Source of the DNA: Legionellaceae bacterium | Lineage (GTDB): Bacteria > Pseudomonadota > Gammaproteobacteria > Legionellales > Legionellaceae | Length of the DNA: 64,000 nucleotides | Direction: 5' to 3' | NCBI GenBank assembly: GCA_029210085.1 | Contig: JARGPP010000003.1 | Span: 32,333-96,332, forward strand | Shown: piece by piece, positions 11,635-21,287 of the stretch | How positions within the stretch are numbered: position 1 is the first letter of the stretch | How the letters are laid out: each line of letters begins with the position of its first letter | Made by a program: the position numbers and the translations under genes | Notes under the pieces: generated by a model | Told to the model about the DNA's origin: nothing | Seen by the model: the letters and a program-made list of their open reading frames with translations, nothing else | The model's database searches: none

Positions 11635-14600
11635 TTAAGCAGCTGAAGCTAAACCAAGCTTATCAAGAGCCGATTCTGCTGTATAATTTCGGTCCGTTGA
11701 AGGCGCACTTTCACTGAATAAACCCACATTAATTAATGGGCTTTTTGAATAACCTGTTTCAGGTTTGGAAGAATGCATTAAAGCATTACACTCACCCACA
11801 CAAGGTAAAGTATATAAACCCACACAAGATAATAACCAAAGCACAGCGCGCTTAAAGGCTCTAAAGGTAAAAACATCCCCAATAGCAGCGTAAGTTAACA
11901 TATCCGATTTAAACTGCTTTTGGGACATCAGCTCGCGCATCGCAGCTATTCGTTCTACAGGTGTATGGTCTGTATTTTCCGCAATACGACGCAGCTGTAA
12001 CAACCAGCCTCTTTTTTTCGATCGCGTTAATAAATCTTCATATAATTTGGCTCGCCCTACATAAGATGCATCTTTCTTAGGGTCTAGGTGCTCTTCAAGT
12101 AATGTAATTTGACGAAGTATCGCATCCAACCGACGATAATCTGTCGCATAGAGCTCATCAAACACCTGTAATTCTGAAACCGTTAAATCAGCAGCTCGAA
12201 CCAAACTATCAAAAGCAAATGTACCGGCTGTTTGATAAGAGCACAGTTGAATACAACTCAAAAACCATACAACACAACGCCCAATCCCCGCAAATGAAAA
12301 CCATATGCTATATGCCTGCATATCATTTTGAAATGCTTTGCTTTGAATTAAATCTTGTAGTGCATAAATACGCTCACTCGGCGTGCGGGTTGAATCATTC
12401 ACTAAAGCACGCAATTGCTTAGTCCATGCTAATTTTTTTGCATGTGTTTCTTGATCTTCAAATAAATAAAATAAGAAACAATGCTTTTCAATATATGTTT
12501 GCTTTAAATAATTTTCTAAATTTGAAATATATGCACACATCGCATCCAAACGACAAGAACCTTGGTCCTGGCTTTCATCAAATAAACTCAAATCTTCAAT
12601 CGATTTTTTATACATGAAATCAAATACACTGTCTTCAAATCCACCTATGTCTTTGTTCGGAACCCATTGGTGTATAGCAGGTCTTAGTGCTTTTCTTAAC
12701 GCACCTAAATACAATTGATTAGCATACTTTAATTCAAAACTTTTACTTTTTTGAATACGCATGAGTTCAAGATCAAGGGCTCTGTCAATCACATCTTCAC
12801 GTACACATGCTTGGCGTACTTCAATCAGTGTTTTCTCGGTATGGCCTGAATGTGATGTTATATATTCACACAATTCACTCGCATGTGCATACTTCAATGT
12901 TTTGGATGGCGCTGCTGCATCACTTTCAAACACACTGGCATCAAGCGCTTTAAATGTCCAGTCGCTTCCCTTGGAATGACTGTACGCGAAATATCCAAAC
13001 TTATCTGAGCCTTTAGCAGAACCCTTCGGTGCTAATTTTACTTTCAGTAAAGTCGGCTTTATTTTACCCAAAACTAATCGCTTAGAAACAAGATGTTTTT
13101 GAAGTTCAGCTTCCATCAGCTTTTCATCAGAGGACACCGTTAAATCTGTTCTTTCGAGCAACTCAAGTTCTGTAAATCGCCATCCTTTCTGATTTGAATT
13201 TCCATAGACGACATACCTTAATTTATCAGTCTCTTCAGCCGATGACTTTAACTTAAGTAATGTTGGTTGGCTTTGTTCTAATTGTAATGCGCCTGAATCA
13301 AGGTGACGTTGCAGTTCAACATTGATACTAGCCGTATCAGCACTAACGGCTAAATCATCCCTTTCCATTAACTTCACATCATATACACTCCCTCGATGAA
13401 GACGTCCTTTTAAAAACATAGCATGCGAACCACCATCAGGCATACGAGCAGCACGTTTATTAAACGACTCTTCATCTACTCTTACTTCAAAATATTTACC
13501 TGAAGGTACGCTTAAAGGATCTAAAAGGGCTTGTCTATAATCATCTACCAGGTGCTCAAGCGGCAAAGATAATGTTCCAGGCGGTAGCGTTAATGCTTGC
13601 TCAGCATCATCAGCTTTACACAACATTTCATGAAATACTTGATGATTTAAACCATCTAACCCATGCTCCATTGCTGTTTTATAAACTGACTTGGCTAATT
13701 TATTTGTAGAACGAATCGCTTGCTGGTCAATGGTTTCTTGCCCCATCAAGCGCTTCGTTAAAATACGCCCTGCATCATATGTTAATGCAGGATAACGATA
13801 CAAAGACCATTCAAGGTTTGCATGCTGATTCAATCGATCAATTTCACCTGCAAACACATCTGCTTTTTCATTGGCTTGTCTTTTGCCGGCTTCAGGCAAA
13901 TCAGAATATCCTTTTGCTAATGCCTTCAGATGTGCAGGCCCAGTTAAAGCAGCATGCATACCGGAGTAAGCTAAATCAGGTAACGCCATACTCTTCGGCA
14001 TTTGATAATGTTTTGCACTTGCCTGATACGTTTCTACCAGTGCTTCAGTGCCTTTTTGACACTCTGATTGTATCGTGATGCCATAAGGATATATTTCTAG
14101 AATCGCACTTATCCAACCATAAAAAAGTTGGATAGTTTGAACAACATACATCCCTTCTGATTTATACGGTAAGCTTGAACTATTAGGCCTGATCTCCTCC
14201 AAAATCTTACAAGAGGCCTGCAAACTAGCTAGCGTACTTGTAATATGAGTTAAGCTTAATGGTGACTCATGATTTCCATTCGGATCGATGCCGTAGGCTT
14301 CTAAATGCGTTTGAGCTGTTTTGAGTCCTTTTTCTAATTTTCTGATGAGTGAATCTTTTGTTGGGTCCGCAGCTCCTTCCTCATTAACGCCTTCTGAGAT
14401 GTCTTCTATCAAATACTCTGCCACTTTTCTATCAGATGCAGGTTTTAAATCAGTTATAGTACGTACAGGTAGCTTATTTAAGACATCCACGCTTTGCGGA
14501 GAAGGTAGGTGACTTTCTTCTGCGACTCTTTCTGCTGTCGCTTTTTCTCTTTGAATATTTGCTTCTCTTACATTTTCTGCCCTTGTTTTTTGATGCTCAG

Positions 14601-16860
14601 TTGTTTTTAAGTATTCACTCGCATTCTCAAGTATTGATGCAATTGTATCTTCTGTTAATTGAATTGCGAGTTCTTTGGTCTGGCTTAAATGTAATAATCG
14701 TGCAAATACTGACTGAATAAACTCGGGGTGCTTCATTTGAGATATCACCGGATAAAGAGACTCAGTGCCAGCATGCGTTGCATGTAGCTCCTGTCTATTT
14801 TTCCAGTCTTGAAGCAACTGATTACTTAACCCCGCATCAACAGCTTCAAAGTGAGGTTGTAACAACTCAAACAGACTAGCCATCTTACGCTTTTCTAGCT
14901 CTGTTGGATTAGGATTCATTAAACAATGTATTGCTGGAATCAATACTTCATCAACACGGCTTAATTGATTTTTATAATGTGTACGACGGGTCTTCGCGAT
15001 TTCAAGCCGTTTTTCTGTAAACTGCTCACTTTGAAGCGGGCCTAATGTATGTAAATCAACAAAGCCCACTTTAGAAATAATATTCTGATAATACACTTCT
15101 AATTGGGCCATCAACGGTTTCATACGACTACCGGGCGCACTCAACGTAGTCTCTTCTATTTTATCTAAAAAACCAACCAGCGCTGCAAAATAAACATTTC
15201 TTAATTCAACTATTTTCTCTTGGATAAATTGCTGTGATGCATCACTTAAAGCACTGACATTTTCTCCCATCTCAGATAACAAACTCCATGCATGCCAAAC
15301 AATGGATGCATAATGCACAACATCAAATGGCGAAAACTCACCTTTCCCACTTAACTGTGCAAATGCTTTTTGTAATTTGGCCGCTGTCTGCTGAAAGTCT
15401 TCTAAAAAAGCTGCTTCTACATTGGGTCTTGATTGAAGTTCATCCGCAATCAATTGTTTGGCTTTATCAAGCGTCTCAGACTCAACACCTACACTCGAAA
15501 AAAAGTTTTTAATGCTTGAAAATAACTGATCAGAATCCGATAAAAAAACTTGAAGATTTTCTGTTTTTTCATATCCTGTTGTTGTCAACTGAATCAGCAA
15601 TGAATAATCAGCGCCCCCTGTTTTATTAGGTCTTAGCTGATCAAGTAAAACACCTTGCAAATAAGCCACTTTCTTTAAGTTATCTGCTCCATTTTGTTCA
15701 GCCATTAATTTTTGAATAAACTGAAAACTCTCCACCAAACCTTTCGAATTGAGTTTTTCTTTCATCCATGACCACTCACCGCCAAAAGCCTCTAAAAACT
15801 CAGGCTCAATATGTGTGATTAAATTACAGCCGCGATAAATATGCTGAATAATTTGATTGGCTTGATATAAAGGATTAACCGCAGCTTTTGCCAAATTTGG
15901 AGGATACAAAGAAGAGCCAACTGTATAAGCAAAATCACGCCAAGTTCTATTTTGTGCTTGTTCACGCCATTGCTGTTGAAAAGTAGCTATTGGATCGTCA
16001 GAACCAAGATAGCGCAAAATAACTTTTAAATCATCCGATTCAATGGCCTCAAGCCCAAGCTGAAAATGATATAAAGCATTCACTATTTTTTTAATTTGAA
16101 GCACTTGAAACGAATCATGAGCATGCTCAACAAAAGGCTCACCTGATGCCTGTGGTTGCCCAAGCTCTTCTAAAAAATGCTCATTCCAATGATTTTTTTC
16201 CAAAATTTCAGCAACATATCGTTCAAAAGCATTAATACTGTCTATGATTTGTTGCTTTGTAAGTGCTTTATGTGAGTCAGAGTCAGGCATTTCAATATCA
16301 GACAGCGTATGCTCATCTATTATCCCAACCTCTTTTTCTACTTCAAGAGCTATTTTTTCGGCGTCAAGTGCTGCTTGCTCTATTTTTTCTAACAAAATTT
16401 CTGCTGAATCCGAGTCACTAAACCCCATCAATCTGGCCGTTTTTAACGCATCTGATGCTGCCTCAGCACGTCTTGCCGCCGCTGCGGCATTACCAACCGC
16501 TTCAATGCACAGTGTTATGACTGTTTGTGGATGAGTATGACTTAAATCATTTGCTTTTTGCGCGGCTAGTTGCACTCTTTTTTCTGCAGCTCGGGCTCTT
16601 TGTTCGAATACTAATGCTTTTTTCACAGACACAAAGGTATATGGACGCTTCAAAAGACCATCTAATAAAGATTCCCTGAGCTCTTCTACTGTTTGAGAAA
16701 ATAAAGCCCCTTCATTCAGTAAACCAAGAGGAACAGAAACTGTCTCCAATACACTCAATGTTGTACTTAACATTTCACTTACATTCATAGAGACACCTAC
16801 ATCATCTACATTTAAATCTACACCTACATCATCCATCCGAGCCCTACCCAACACATCCAA
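11635..16860 (-). CDS. Very large protein of unknown function with internal repeats, candidate Dot/Icm effector
   Basis: Unrecognised 1741-residue protein. The N-terminal third is strongly helical and coiled-coil-like (AAARRAEAASDALKTARLM, ILLEKIEQAALDAEKIALEV at about 130-180). Residues about 1160-1310 hold two tandem copies of a roughly 75-residue unit, each with DL.VS and LL.K followed by a YF or YV strand and a WRF or WTF motif. Residues about 1395-1690 hold a second tandem duplication with an offset of about 140 residues, each copy having a W..QLR, TP.ERI, F..DM and VxWxLSC series and a short hydrophobic stretch (VVWFLSCIQL, AVLWLLSCVGL). No signal peptide. It starts 4 bases after the trmB stop, so it is probably cotranscribed. 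Size, repeats and context fit a translocated effector of an intracellular bacterium, which is inference only. Confidence 0.8.
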   Translation of the reverse strand: MDVLGRARMDDVGVDLNVDDVGVSMNVSEMLSTTLSVLETVSVPLGLLNEGALFSQTVEELRESLLDGLLKRPYTFVSVKKALVFEQRARAAEKRVQLAAQKANDLSHTHPQTVITLCIEAVGNAAAAARRAEAASDALKTARLMGFSDSDSAEILLEKIEQAALDAEKIALEVEKEVGIIDEHTLSDIEMPDSDSHKALTKQQIIDSINAFERYVAEILEKNHWNEHFLEELGQPQASGEPFVEHAHDSFQVLQIKKIVNALYHFQLGLEAIESDDLKVILRYLGSDDPIATFQQQWREQAQNRTWRDFAYTVGSSLYPPNLAKAAVNPLYQANQIIQHIYRGCNLITHIEPEFLEAFGGEWSWMKEKLNSKGLVESFQFIQKLMAEQNGADNLKKVAYLQGVLLDQLRPNKTGGADYSLLIQLTTTGYEKTENLQVFLSDSDQLFSSIKNFFSSVGVESETLDKAKQLIADELQSRPNVEAAFLEDFQQTAAKLQKAFAQLSGKGEFSPFDVVHYASIVWHAWSLLSEMGENVSALSDASQQFIQEKIVELRNVYFAALVGFLDKIEETTLSAPGSRMKPLMAQLEVYYQNIISKVGFVDLHTLGPLQSEQFTEKRLEIAKTRRTHYKNQLSRVDEVLIPAIHCLMNPNPTELEKRKMASLFELLQPHFEAVDAGLSNQLLQDWKNRQELHATHAGTESLYPVISQMKHPEFIQSVFARLLHLSQTKELAIQLTEDTIASILENASEYLKTTEHQKTRAENVREANIQREKATAERVAEESHLPSPQSVDVLNKLPVRTITDLKPASDRKVAEYLIEDISEGVNEEGAADPTKDSLIRKLEKGLKTAQTHLEAYGIDPNGNHESPLSLTHITSTLASLQASCKILEEIRPNSSSLPYKSEGMYVVQTIQLFYGWISAILEIYPYGITIQSECQKGTEALVETYQASAKHYQMPKSMALPDLAYSGMHAALTGPAHLKALAKGYSDLPEAGKRQANEKADVFAGEIDRLNQHANLEWSLYRYPALTYDAGRILTKRLMGQETIDQQAIRSTNKLAKSVYKTAMEHGLDGLNHQVFHEMLCKADDAEQALTLPPGTLSLPLEHLVDDYRQALLDPLSVPSGKYFEVRVDEESFNKRAARMPDGGSHAMFLKGRLHRGSVYDVKLMERDDLAVSADTASINVELQRHLDSGALQLEQSQPTLLKLKSSAEETDKLRYVVYGNSNQKGWRFTELELLERTDLTVSSDEKLMEAELQKHLVSKRLVLGKIKPTLLKVKLAPKGSAKGSDKFGYFAYSHSKGSDWTFKALDASVFESDAAAPSKTLKYAHASELCEYITSHSGHTEKTLIEVRQACVREDVIDRALDLELMRIQKSKSFELKYANQLYLGALRKALRPAIHQWVPNKDIGGFEDSVFDFMYKKSIEDLSLFDESQDQGSCRLDAMCAYISNLENYLKQTYIEKHCFLFYLFEDQETHAKKLAWTKQLRALVNDSTRTPSERIYALQDLIQSKAFQNDMQAYSIWFSFAGIGRCVVWFLSCIQLCSYQTAGTFAFDSLVRAADLTVSELQVFDELYATDYRRLDAILRQITLLEEHLDPKKDASYVGRAKLYEDLLTRSKKRGWLLQLRRIAENTDHTPVERIAAMRELMSQKQFKSDMLTYAAIGDVFTFRAFKRAVLWLLSCVGLYTLPCVGECNALMHSSKPETGYSKSPLINVGLFSESAPSTDRNYTAESALDKLGLASAA

Positions 16861-16864
16861 AGTG

Positions 16865-17551
16865 CTAGCTGATTCGCTTAAAAATTAAATCCCAAGTACC
16901 ATGCCCTAAACGTTGTCCTCGCGCCTCAAACTTCGTGAGTGGTCGTGTATCAGGTTTAGGTGAAAATGCACCATCATATGCCTGATTATACAACAAACTG
17001 TCTTTTTCTAAAACCAAGAGCATATGATTAGCATACTCTTCCCAATCCGTTGCACAGTGCAAAAAACCATCTTTTCGGAGCGCTTTAGCTAATACACGTA
17101 CAAAATCTGTTTGAATCAAACGACGTTTATGATGTCGTGCTTTAGGCCATGGATCAGGAAAAAACACCTGAACGCCTGCTAAAACATTCGCTGCAATACA
17201 GTGTTGAAAAACTTGAACCGCATCATAAGGTGCAACACGTATATTACCCAAATCAGCATCATGTACATCAGCGACTAAACTACCAATGCCTGCACGATGT
17301 ACCTCGATGCCTACAAAATTAATCTCTGGCCTTTCTTGTGCCATTTGAACAAGTGATTGCCCCATACCAAAACCAATTTCAACAATAGTATCTGCTGTAC
17401 GTCCAAATATTTCATTTAAACACCATGGTGTTTCTTGCATCGGTAATACATAATCAGGCAAATAAAGAGATAAAGCACGCGCCTGGCGGGGACTTAAACG
17501 CCCTGCACGCAAAGTAAAACTCTTGATGGTACGATGTATCAATTCACCCAT
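16865..17551 (-). CDS. trmB: tRNA (guanine-N7-)-methyltransferase
   Basis: TrmB methylates N7 of G46 in tRNA using S-adenosylmethionine. The 228-residue protein has the SAM-binding VEIGFGMGQSLVQMAQ (about 57-72), NFVGIEVHRAGIGSL (about 78-92), the family signature VFFPDPWPKARHHKRRLIQ (about 129-147) and TDWEEYANHML near the C-terminus. Length is typical. It is transcribed away from rpmB, with about 150 bases holding divergent promoters, and is followed 4 bases later by the 1741-residue gene. Confidence 0.95.
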   Translation of the reverse strand: MGELIHRTIKSFTLRAGRLSPRQARALSLYLPDYVLPMQETPWCLNEIFGRTADTIVEIGFGMGQSLVQMAQERPEINFVGIEVHRAGIGSLVADVHDADLGNIRVAPYDAVQVFQHCIAANVLAGVQVFFPDPWPKARHHKRRLIQTDFVRVLAKALRKDGFLHCATDWEEYANHMLLVLEKDSLLYNQAYDGAFSPKPDTRPLTKFEARGQRLGHGTWDLIFKRIS

Positions 17552-17631
17552 TATTTGCTCAATAATAAAACATAATTCCCCTATTATAACCAGTTATGTA
17601 TTTCTTGTCACCCACTAAATGCATTTTTTAA

Positions 17632-17660
17632 TTGCATCTGAAGTTATTTTTTGATATAAA
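17632..17660 (+). promoter_or_regulatory. Sigma-70-type promoter for rpmB-rpmG
   Basis: A TTGCAT -35 box at 17632-17637 and a TATAAA -10 box at 17655-17660 are separated by exactly 17 bases, 41 bases upstream of the rpmB ATG. Read directly from the sequence; activity is inferred. Confidence 0.65.
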
Positions 17661-17700
17661 ACGCGACTCACATTTGAATTAAACATTGCGGAGCAACAGC

Positions 17701-17937
17701 ATGTCACGAATATGCCAAATTACAGGCAAGCGCCCCACTACAGGGAACAATGTATCTCATGCCAATAATAAATCTAAAAGAAGATTTATTCCTAACATCC
17801 AAAAACACCGAATTTGGGTTGAAGAAGAGGCACGTTATATTACCTTAAAAATCAGCACGAAAGGCCTTCGTGTGATTGATAAGCTAGGTATTCAAACTGT
17901 ACTTAAACGACTTCGTGCGAAAGGCGAAAAAATTTAA
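17701..17937 (+). CDS. rpmB: 50S ribosomal protein L28
   Basis: Ribosomal protein of 78 residues starting [20 protein letters not shown], with the L28 signature [15 protein letters not shown] in the middle. The start at 17701 is chosen over the in-frame ATG 15 bases upstream because it gives the canonical N-terminus and because a GGAG ribosome-binding sequence stands about 10 bases before it. rpmG follows after 22 bases, the universal bacterial pairing. A 17-spaced promoter precedes it. The Cys in position 5 is a lone one, so this is not the zinc-ribbon form. Confidence 0.98.
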   Translation: MSRICQITGKRPTTGNNVSHANNKSKRRFIPNIQKHRIWVEEEARYITLKISTKGLRVIDKLGIQTVLKRLRAKGEKI

Positions 17938-17959
17938 CCCGTAAAAGAGGAGTGCCACC

Positions 17960-18124
17960 ATGGCCGCTGTGACAGTTAAAGTAAAAATGGAGTCAACTGC
18001 AGGAACGGGTTATTACAAAACTACGACCAAAAACCCACGTAATCACCCTGAAAAGATGGAGCTCATGATGTACGATCCTGTGATTCGTAAACATGTGTTG
18101 TTTAAAGAGAAAAAAGTAAAATAG
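17960..18124 (+). CDS. rpmG: 50S ribosomal protein L33
   Basis: Short gene of 54 codons plus stop: [19 protein letters not shown] at the N-terminus and [10 protein letters not shown] at the C-terminus, with the [17 protein letters not shown] core of L33. The AGAGGAG ribosome-binding sequence at 17946-17952 lies about 8 bases before the ATG. It is the non-zinc (C-) form, because no CxxC pairs are present. It follows rpmB in the same transcript and ends at a strong terminator. Confidence 0.97.
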   Translation: MAAVTVKVKMESTAGTGYYKTTTKNPRNHPEKMELMMYDPVIRKHVLFKEKKVK

Positions 18125-18144
18125 CAAATCCAGTATATTCATCT

Positions 18145-18175
18145 AAAAAATAGCCTCTGTTGAGGCTATTTTTTT
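18145..18175 (+). terminator. Rho-independent terminator of rpmBG
   Basis: Perfect 9-bp stem AATAGCCTC / GAGGCTATT (18149-18157 and 18162-18170) with a 4-base loop, preceded by A residues and followed by a run of T to 18175. It starts about 20 bases after the rpmG stop. Confidence 0.92.
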
Positions 18176-18220
18176 ATCTGACTTACAAAAAAGCTCAGAA
18201 CAAAGCTCCTTTCAACATAC

Positions 18221-19317
18221 TCAGCCAGAGGCCATAGAAAGGCCTGTTTCTCGAAAAAATTTATTCAACAGATATTGTTGAGCAGGTTTCTCTATATATT
18301 TAAACGTAAGCGACGCAACAAAAATAATTAAAAGCACATAAGGCAAATAAATCAGATCATTCCAGTAACCCAGTCCAAAATCAAACACTCGCTCTGTCTC
18401 TGATGGCATAAAATTAAAGCCAAATATTTTATCGATAACAATAGAAACCGCTTTCGAAGCGGTAATAATCCACGTATGTGTCAAATAAATAGAAAAAGAA
18501 AGTTCTCCCATTCTTCTAAAAAAAGACAAACTTAAAAACTTAGAAACAACCCCCTGCTCATTGGCAAAAATCAAAATGACCATAAAAAATAATAAGGGGT
18601 AAAGATAAGTATATGCTCCGTTAATCACGGTCATAGAAAAAGAAAAAAACAAACCTATCACAACTAAAACCTCACAAAAAGGCTTGAAATTAACTCTAAA
18701 ACTTAATTTATAGGCAACAACACCCAAGAAAAATGAATAAGTACATCTAAACATGGGCCATCGATAAATATCAGACATGGATGAGTTATAATATAAAATC
18801 AGCATCGATATTAAAGCTATACTTAATGAAGCTTTAACAATGCTCTTACGTGGGCACAGTAAGACCAATACTCCAAAAGCTATATAGGTATAAAACTCAA
18901 CAGCAATACTCCATGCAGGCTGGTTCCATGTTGCATCAGTATGTAAGCCAAATGCTTGCAAAAAAGTAGCATTAGTTAGAAATGAGAAAAGTGAAAATCG
19001 ATCGCCTAAGTCAATATGAAATATTAAATTAAAAGCAGCAAATGGAATAAATAACACCATCATAAAAAAATGTAACGGCCATATTCGGGCAAACCGTTTT
19101 TTAACAAACAGATAAAGACTTTCTTGATTGTTAATTTTATCTAAGTAGCTATGAGCAATCACAAATCCGCTCAATACAAAAAAAACTCCACAAATAACCA
19201 GGTATTTTTAGAAAATGGGATGGTTGTAAAAAATCCAGATACATGTAAGTGCCCAATTGCTACCATGATTGCAGCAATTCCCCTAAAGCTATCCAACACA
19301 TTATATCGTTTTTTCAA
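18221..19317 (-). pseudogene. Acyltransferase 3 (OafA/YrhL-type O-acyltransferase), frameshifted in a run of eight A
   Basis: Membrane acyltransferase that would O-acylate a surface glycan. The 5' part starts with TTG at 19317 after an AAGGA ribosome-binding sequence and reads KKRYNVLDSFRGIAAIMVAI..., including the RGIAA and (A/V)xxGH motifs of the family, up to WLFVEFF. There the frame runs into TGA. The rest continues in another frame as VLSGFVIAHSYL and extends for some ten hydrophobic segments to 18221. Joining the frames needs one base added in the T8 run of the coding strand (A8 at 19178-19185 on the plus strand) and gives about 365 residues, the normal family length. No other lesion was seen in the downstream part, so the break is recent, reversible, or a sequencing error. 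It stands alone between rpmG and hpf. Confidence 0.88.
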
Positions 19318-19818
19318 AGCTTAAAATCCTTTTTAAAAATAACATATCAATAACAAAAACAAAAACAAGTGAAAACTATAATCCATTAATTTAATACAAG
19401 AGCATATTTACGTCCACAAATAATATCACATAATACGACTGTGATGATGAAATACTCACCCTATCAGCCTTCTGCATATTAAAGAATATCTCTTTTCTAC
19501 TCAAAGAGCCGCTATTTCAATAGCCATGCTGTATTTTTACCGGTTTATTATGGCGACATAGGGAGCAATCAATACAAAGCAATCCGTGAGTATTTACTTA
19601 TATAGCAATCACATGGCTTAACACACGATTATAACCGTAAAATACATCTATAACGAACCAAAAGAACCTTAGATAAAGTGATTTATAATAAATTACACCC
19701 CACTTAGATATGCACAAAAAACTCAATATCAATCAAGAAACTTTACGCCATGCCGTCACGCTAAGTCCCATCATTCGAACATCAATGCTCAATGATGGGA
19801 TTTTTCTTTGCCTATCGA
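19318..19818. other. Gene-poor intergenic region, with a plus-strand promoter-like and terminator-like pair
   Basis: About 500 AT-rich bases between the acyltransferase start and the hpf stop. No convincing gene. The right part has a TATAAT hexamer at about 19685-19690 and, 75 bases further, a perfect 10-bp stem TCCCATCATT / AATGATGGGA (19766-19775 and 19791-19800) followed by five T on the plus strand. The T-tract polarity does not fit termination of hpf, which is transcribed leftwards, so the hairpin would end a plus-strand transcript. A small RNA of roughly 110 bases is possible but unproven. Confidence 0.4.
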
Positions 19819-20112
19819 TTACTCCCGATGAGAGTCCATCTTTTCTTTATGTTTAATCAGTTGTCTATCAAGCTTTCCTACCAACTCATCAATAGCGGTA
19901 TACATATTTTCTGCTTCCGCACTTGCATGTAACTCGCTTTTAGGAATCAGTATCGTTGCATCAACAATCTGTCTCAACTTTTCCACGTTAAACGTCACAT
20001 TGATTGCCGTAATTCTATCAAAATGTCGCGATAATTTACCAAATTTTTCTTCGGTAAATGCTTTCAATGCGTCCGTTATTTCTACCTGATGTCCTGTGAA
20101 ATTAATTTCCAT
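19819..20112 (-). CDS. hpf: Ribosome hibernation-promoting factor (HPF/YfiA family)
   Basis: Short HPF of 97 residues that binds the 30S subunit and stabilises inactive ribosomes in stationary phase. The sequence begins MEINFTGHQVEITDALKAF and contains KFGKLSRHFDRITAINVTF (about 24-42), and basic and acidic blocks ELHASAEAENMYTAIDELVGKLDRQL near the C-terminus, as in the RaiA/HPF fold. A ribosome-binding AAGGAG lies upstream. It diverges from the HPr gene, which recalls the rpoN-hpf-ptsN-ptsO neighbourhood of other proteobacteria, though rpoN and ptsN are not in this window. Confidence 0.93.
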   Translation of the reverse strand: MEINFTGHQVEITDALKAFTEEKFGKLSRHFDRITAINVTFNVEKLRQIVDATILIPKSELHASAEAENMYTAIDELVGKLDRQLIKHKEKMDSHRE

Positions 20113-20248
20113 ACAACAACTCCTTAGTTTGGCTTAGCACTTATTGAACAAAAAACCCTTACTTATAGTGTAATCTTTTTTCCTTGATTATCAATTAAAC
20201 ATCATTTTGAATTTGCAGTATAAAAACAACCATGGTAAATTAATTGAC

Positions 20249-20518
20249 ATGATAGAAACACAAATTACAATTATCAACAAATTAGGCCTGCACGCACGTG
20301 CTTCGGCAAAATTTGTCTCAACTGCAGGCCGATTTCAAAGTCAAATTGATGTGACTAAAGACAAACAAAAGGTAAATGGTAAAAGTATTATGGGGGTCAT
20401 GATGCTTGCCGCTAGTCAAAACAGTCAACTAACACTCCAAATCAACGGACCCGATGAAGAAAGCATGACACATGCGTTGATAAACCTTGTTGATAATCGG
20501 TTTGGGGAGCCTGAGTAG
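20249..20518 (+). CDS. HPr-family phosphocarrier protein (NPr/PtsO-like)
   Basis: Phosphocarrier of 89 residues. The start at 20249 (MIETQITIINKLGLHARAS) is chosen because it places the active-site histidine at position 15 (GLHARA) and the regulatory serine at position 46 (GKSIMGVMMLAAS), as in HPr; the frame is open 14 codons upstream, but those residues are not HPr-like. The protein ends in DNRFGEPE, like proteobacterial regulatory HPr. No other phosphotransferase genes are in the window, so a regulatory rather than sugar-transport role is likely. The ribosome-binding site is weak. Confidence is high for the family, lower for the choice between PtsH and PtsO. Confidence 0.92.
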   Translation: MIETQITIINKLGLHARASAKFVSTAGRFQSQIDVTKDKQKVNGKSIMGVMMLAASQNSQLTLQINGPDEESMTHALINLVDNRFGEPE

Positions 20519-20531
20519 CTCCCTTTTACGC

Positions 20532-21287
20532 TCATCCTTTTATTTTTCTAACAACACCTTTACGGCGCTTTCCACGCGCCTTTTTTAATCCCGTTAATGT
20601 TTGAAATGGCCCAGATAATGCATAACCTAACGAAGCAACAAACAACATAACAGATGGGGCAGCTGCAATTGTGACAAATAGCAAAACAATTAAAAGGACA
20701 TGAAGAAAAGGTATCTTTCCCTTAAAATCTAACTTTTTAAAACTATGATATCGTATATTACTCACCTGCAGGGCAGCAACTAACAATAAAAAACCAACTG
20801 AAATCCAACCCACAAATAAATTTGCCCCACCTTCGGTATGACAAATCCATACAAAAGAAGCAAGAACAGCGGCAGCAGCAGGACATGCTAACCCTTGAAA
20901 ATAACGTTTATCTGCCGTTTCTAGTTGTGTGTTAAAGCGAGCCAGTCTCAGTGCAACTGCCGCCGTATAAATAAAAGCAGCGAGCCAGCCAAATTTTCCA
21001 AGACGTTCAAGCGCCCAACTATACAGCAAAACTGACGGTGCAACCCCAAAGGTTACCATATCGGATAAACTATCATACTCAGCACCAAAGGCTGTTTGTG
21101 TGTTTGTCATTCGTGCAATACGACCATCGAGTGCATCCCATACCATCCCTACAAAAATAGCAATAACAGCAACATCATACTGTCCTTTCAATGAAGCAAT
21201 GATTGAATAAAAGGCAGAAAATAAACTGGCTGTGGTCAATAAATTAGGCAGTAAGTAAATGCCATTATGTGTATTTTTTTGCTTCAC
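20532..21287 (-). CDS. pssA: CDP-diacylglycerol-serine O-phosphatidyltransferase
   Basis: Integral membrane enzyme of 251 residues making phosphatidylserine, the precursor of phosphatidylethanolamine. The CDP-alcohol phosphatidyltransferase motif DG(x2)AR(x8)G(x3)D(x3)D is intact (WDALDGRIARMTNTQTAFG followed by EYDSLSD, about 49-75). Hydrophobic segments alternate along the rest, and the basic tail ends KKARGKRRKGVVRKIKG. Length agrees with the small PssA type. It converges on the HPr gene with 13 bases between the stops. The start overlaps the beginning of an open frame on the other strand that is not needed for the DUF3579 gene. Confidence 0.94.
   Translation of the reverse strand: MKQKNTHNGIYLLPNLLTTASLFSAFYSIIASLKGQYDVAVIAIFVGMVWDALDGRIARMTNTQTAFGAEYDSLSDMVTFGVAPSVLLYSWALERLGKFGWLAAFIYTAAVALRLARFNTQLETADKRYFQGLACPAAAAVLASFVWICHTEGGANLFVGWISVGFLLLVAALQVSNIRYHSFKKLDFKGKIPFLHVLLIVLLFVTIAAAPSVMLFVASLGYALSGPFQTLTGLKKARGKRRKGVVRKIKG

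Noticed and set aside
13779..14078. 99-codon frame opposite the 1741-residue gene, and similar frames on the opposite strand of other genes.
   Set aside because: Shadow of the real frame; no ribosome-binding site or family resemblance.
19710..19856. 48-codon frame MHKKLNINQETLRHAV..., slightly like peptide leader sequences.
   Set aside because: No ribosome-binding site, antisense overlap with the 3' end of hpf, and a strong terminator inside it.
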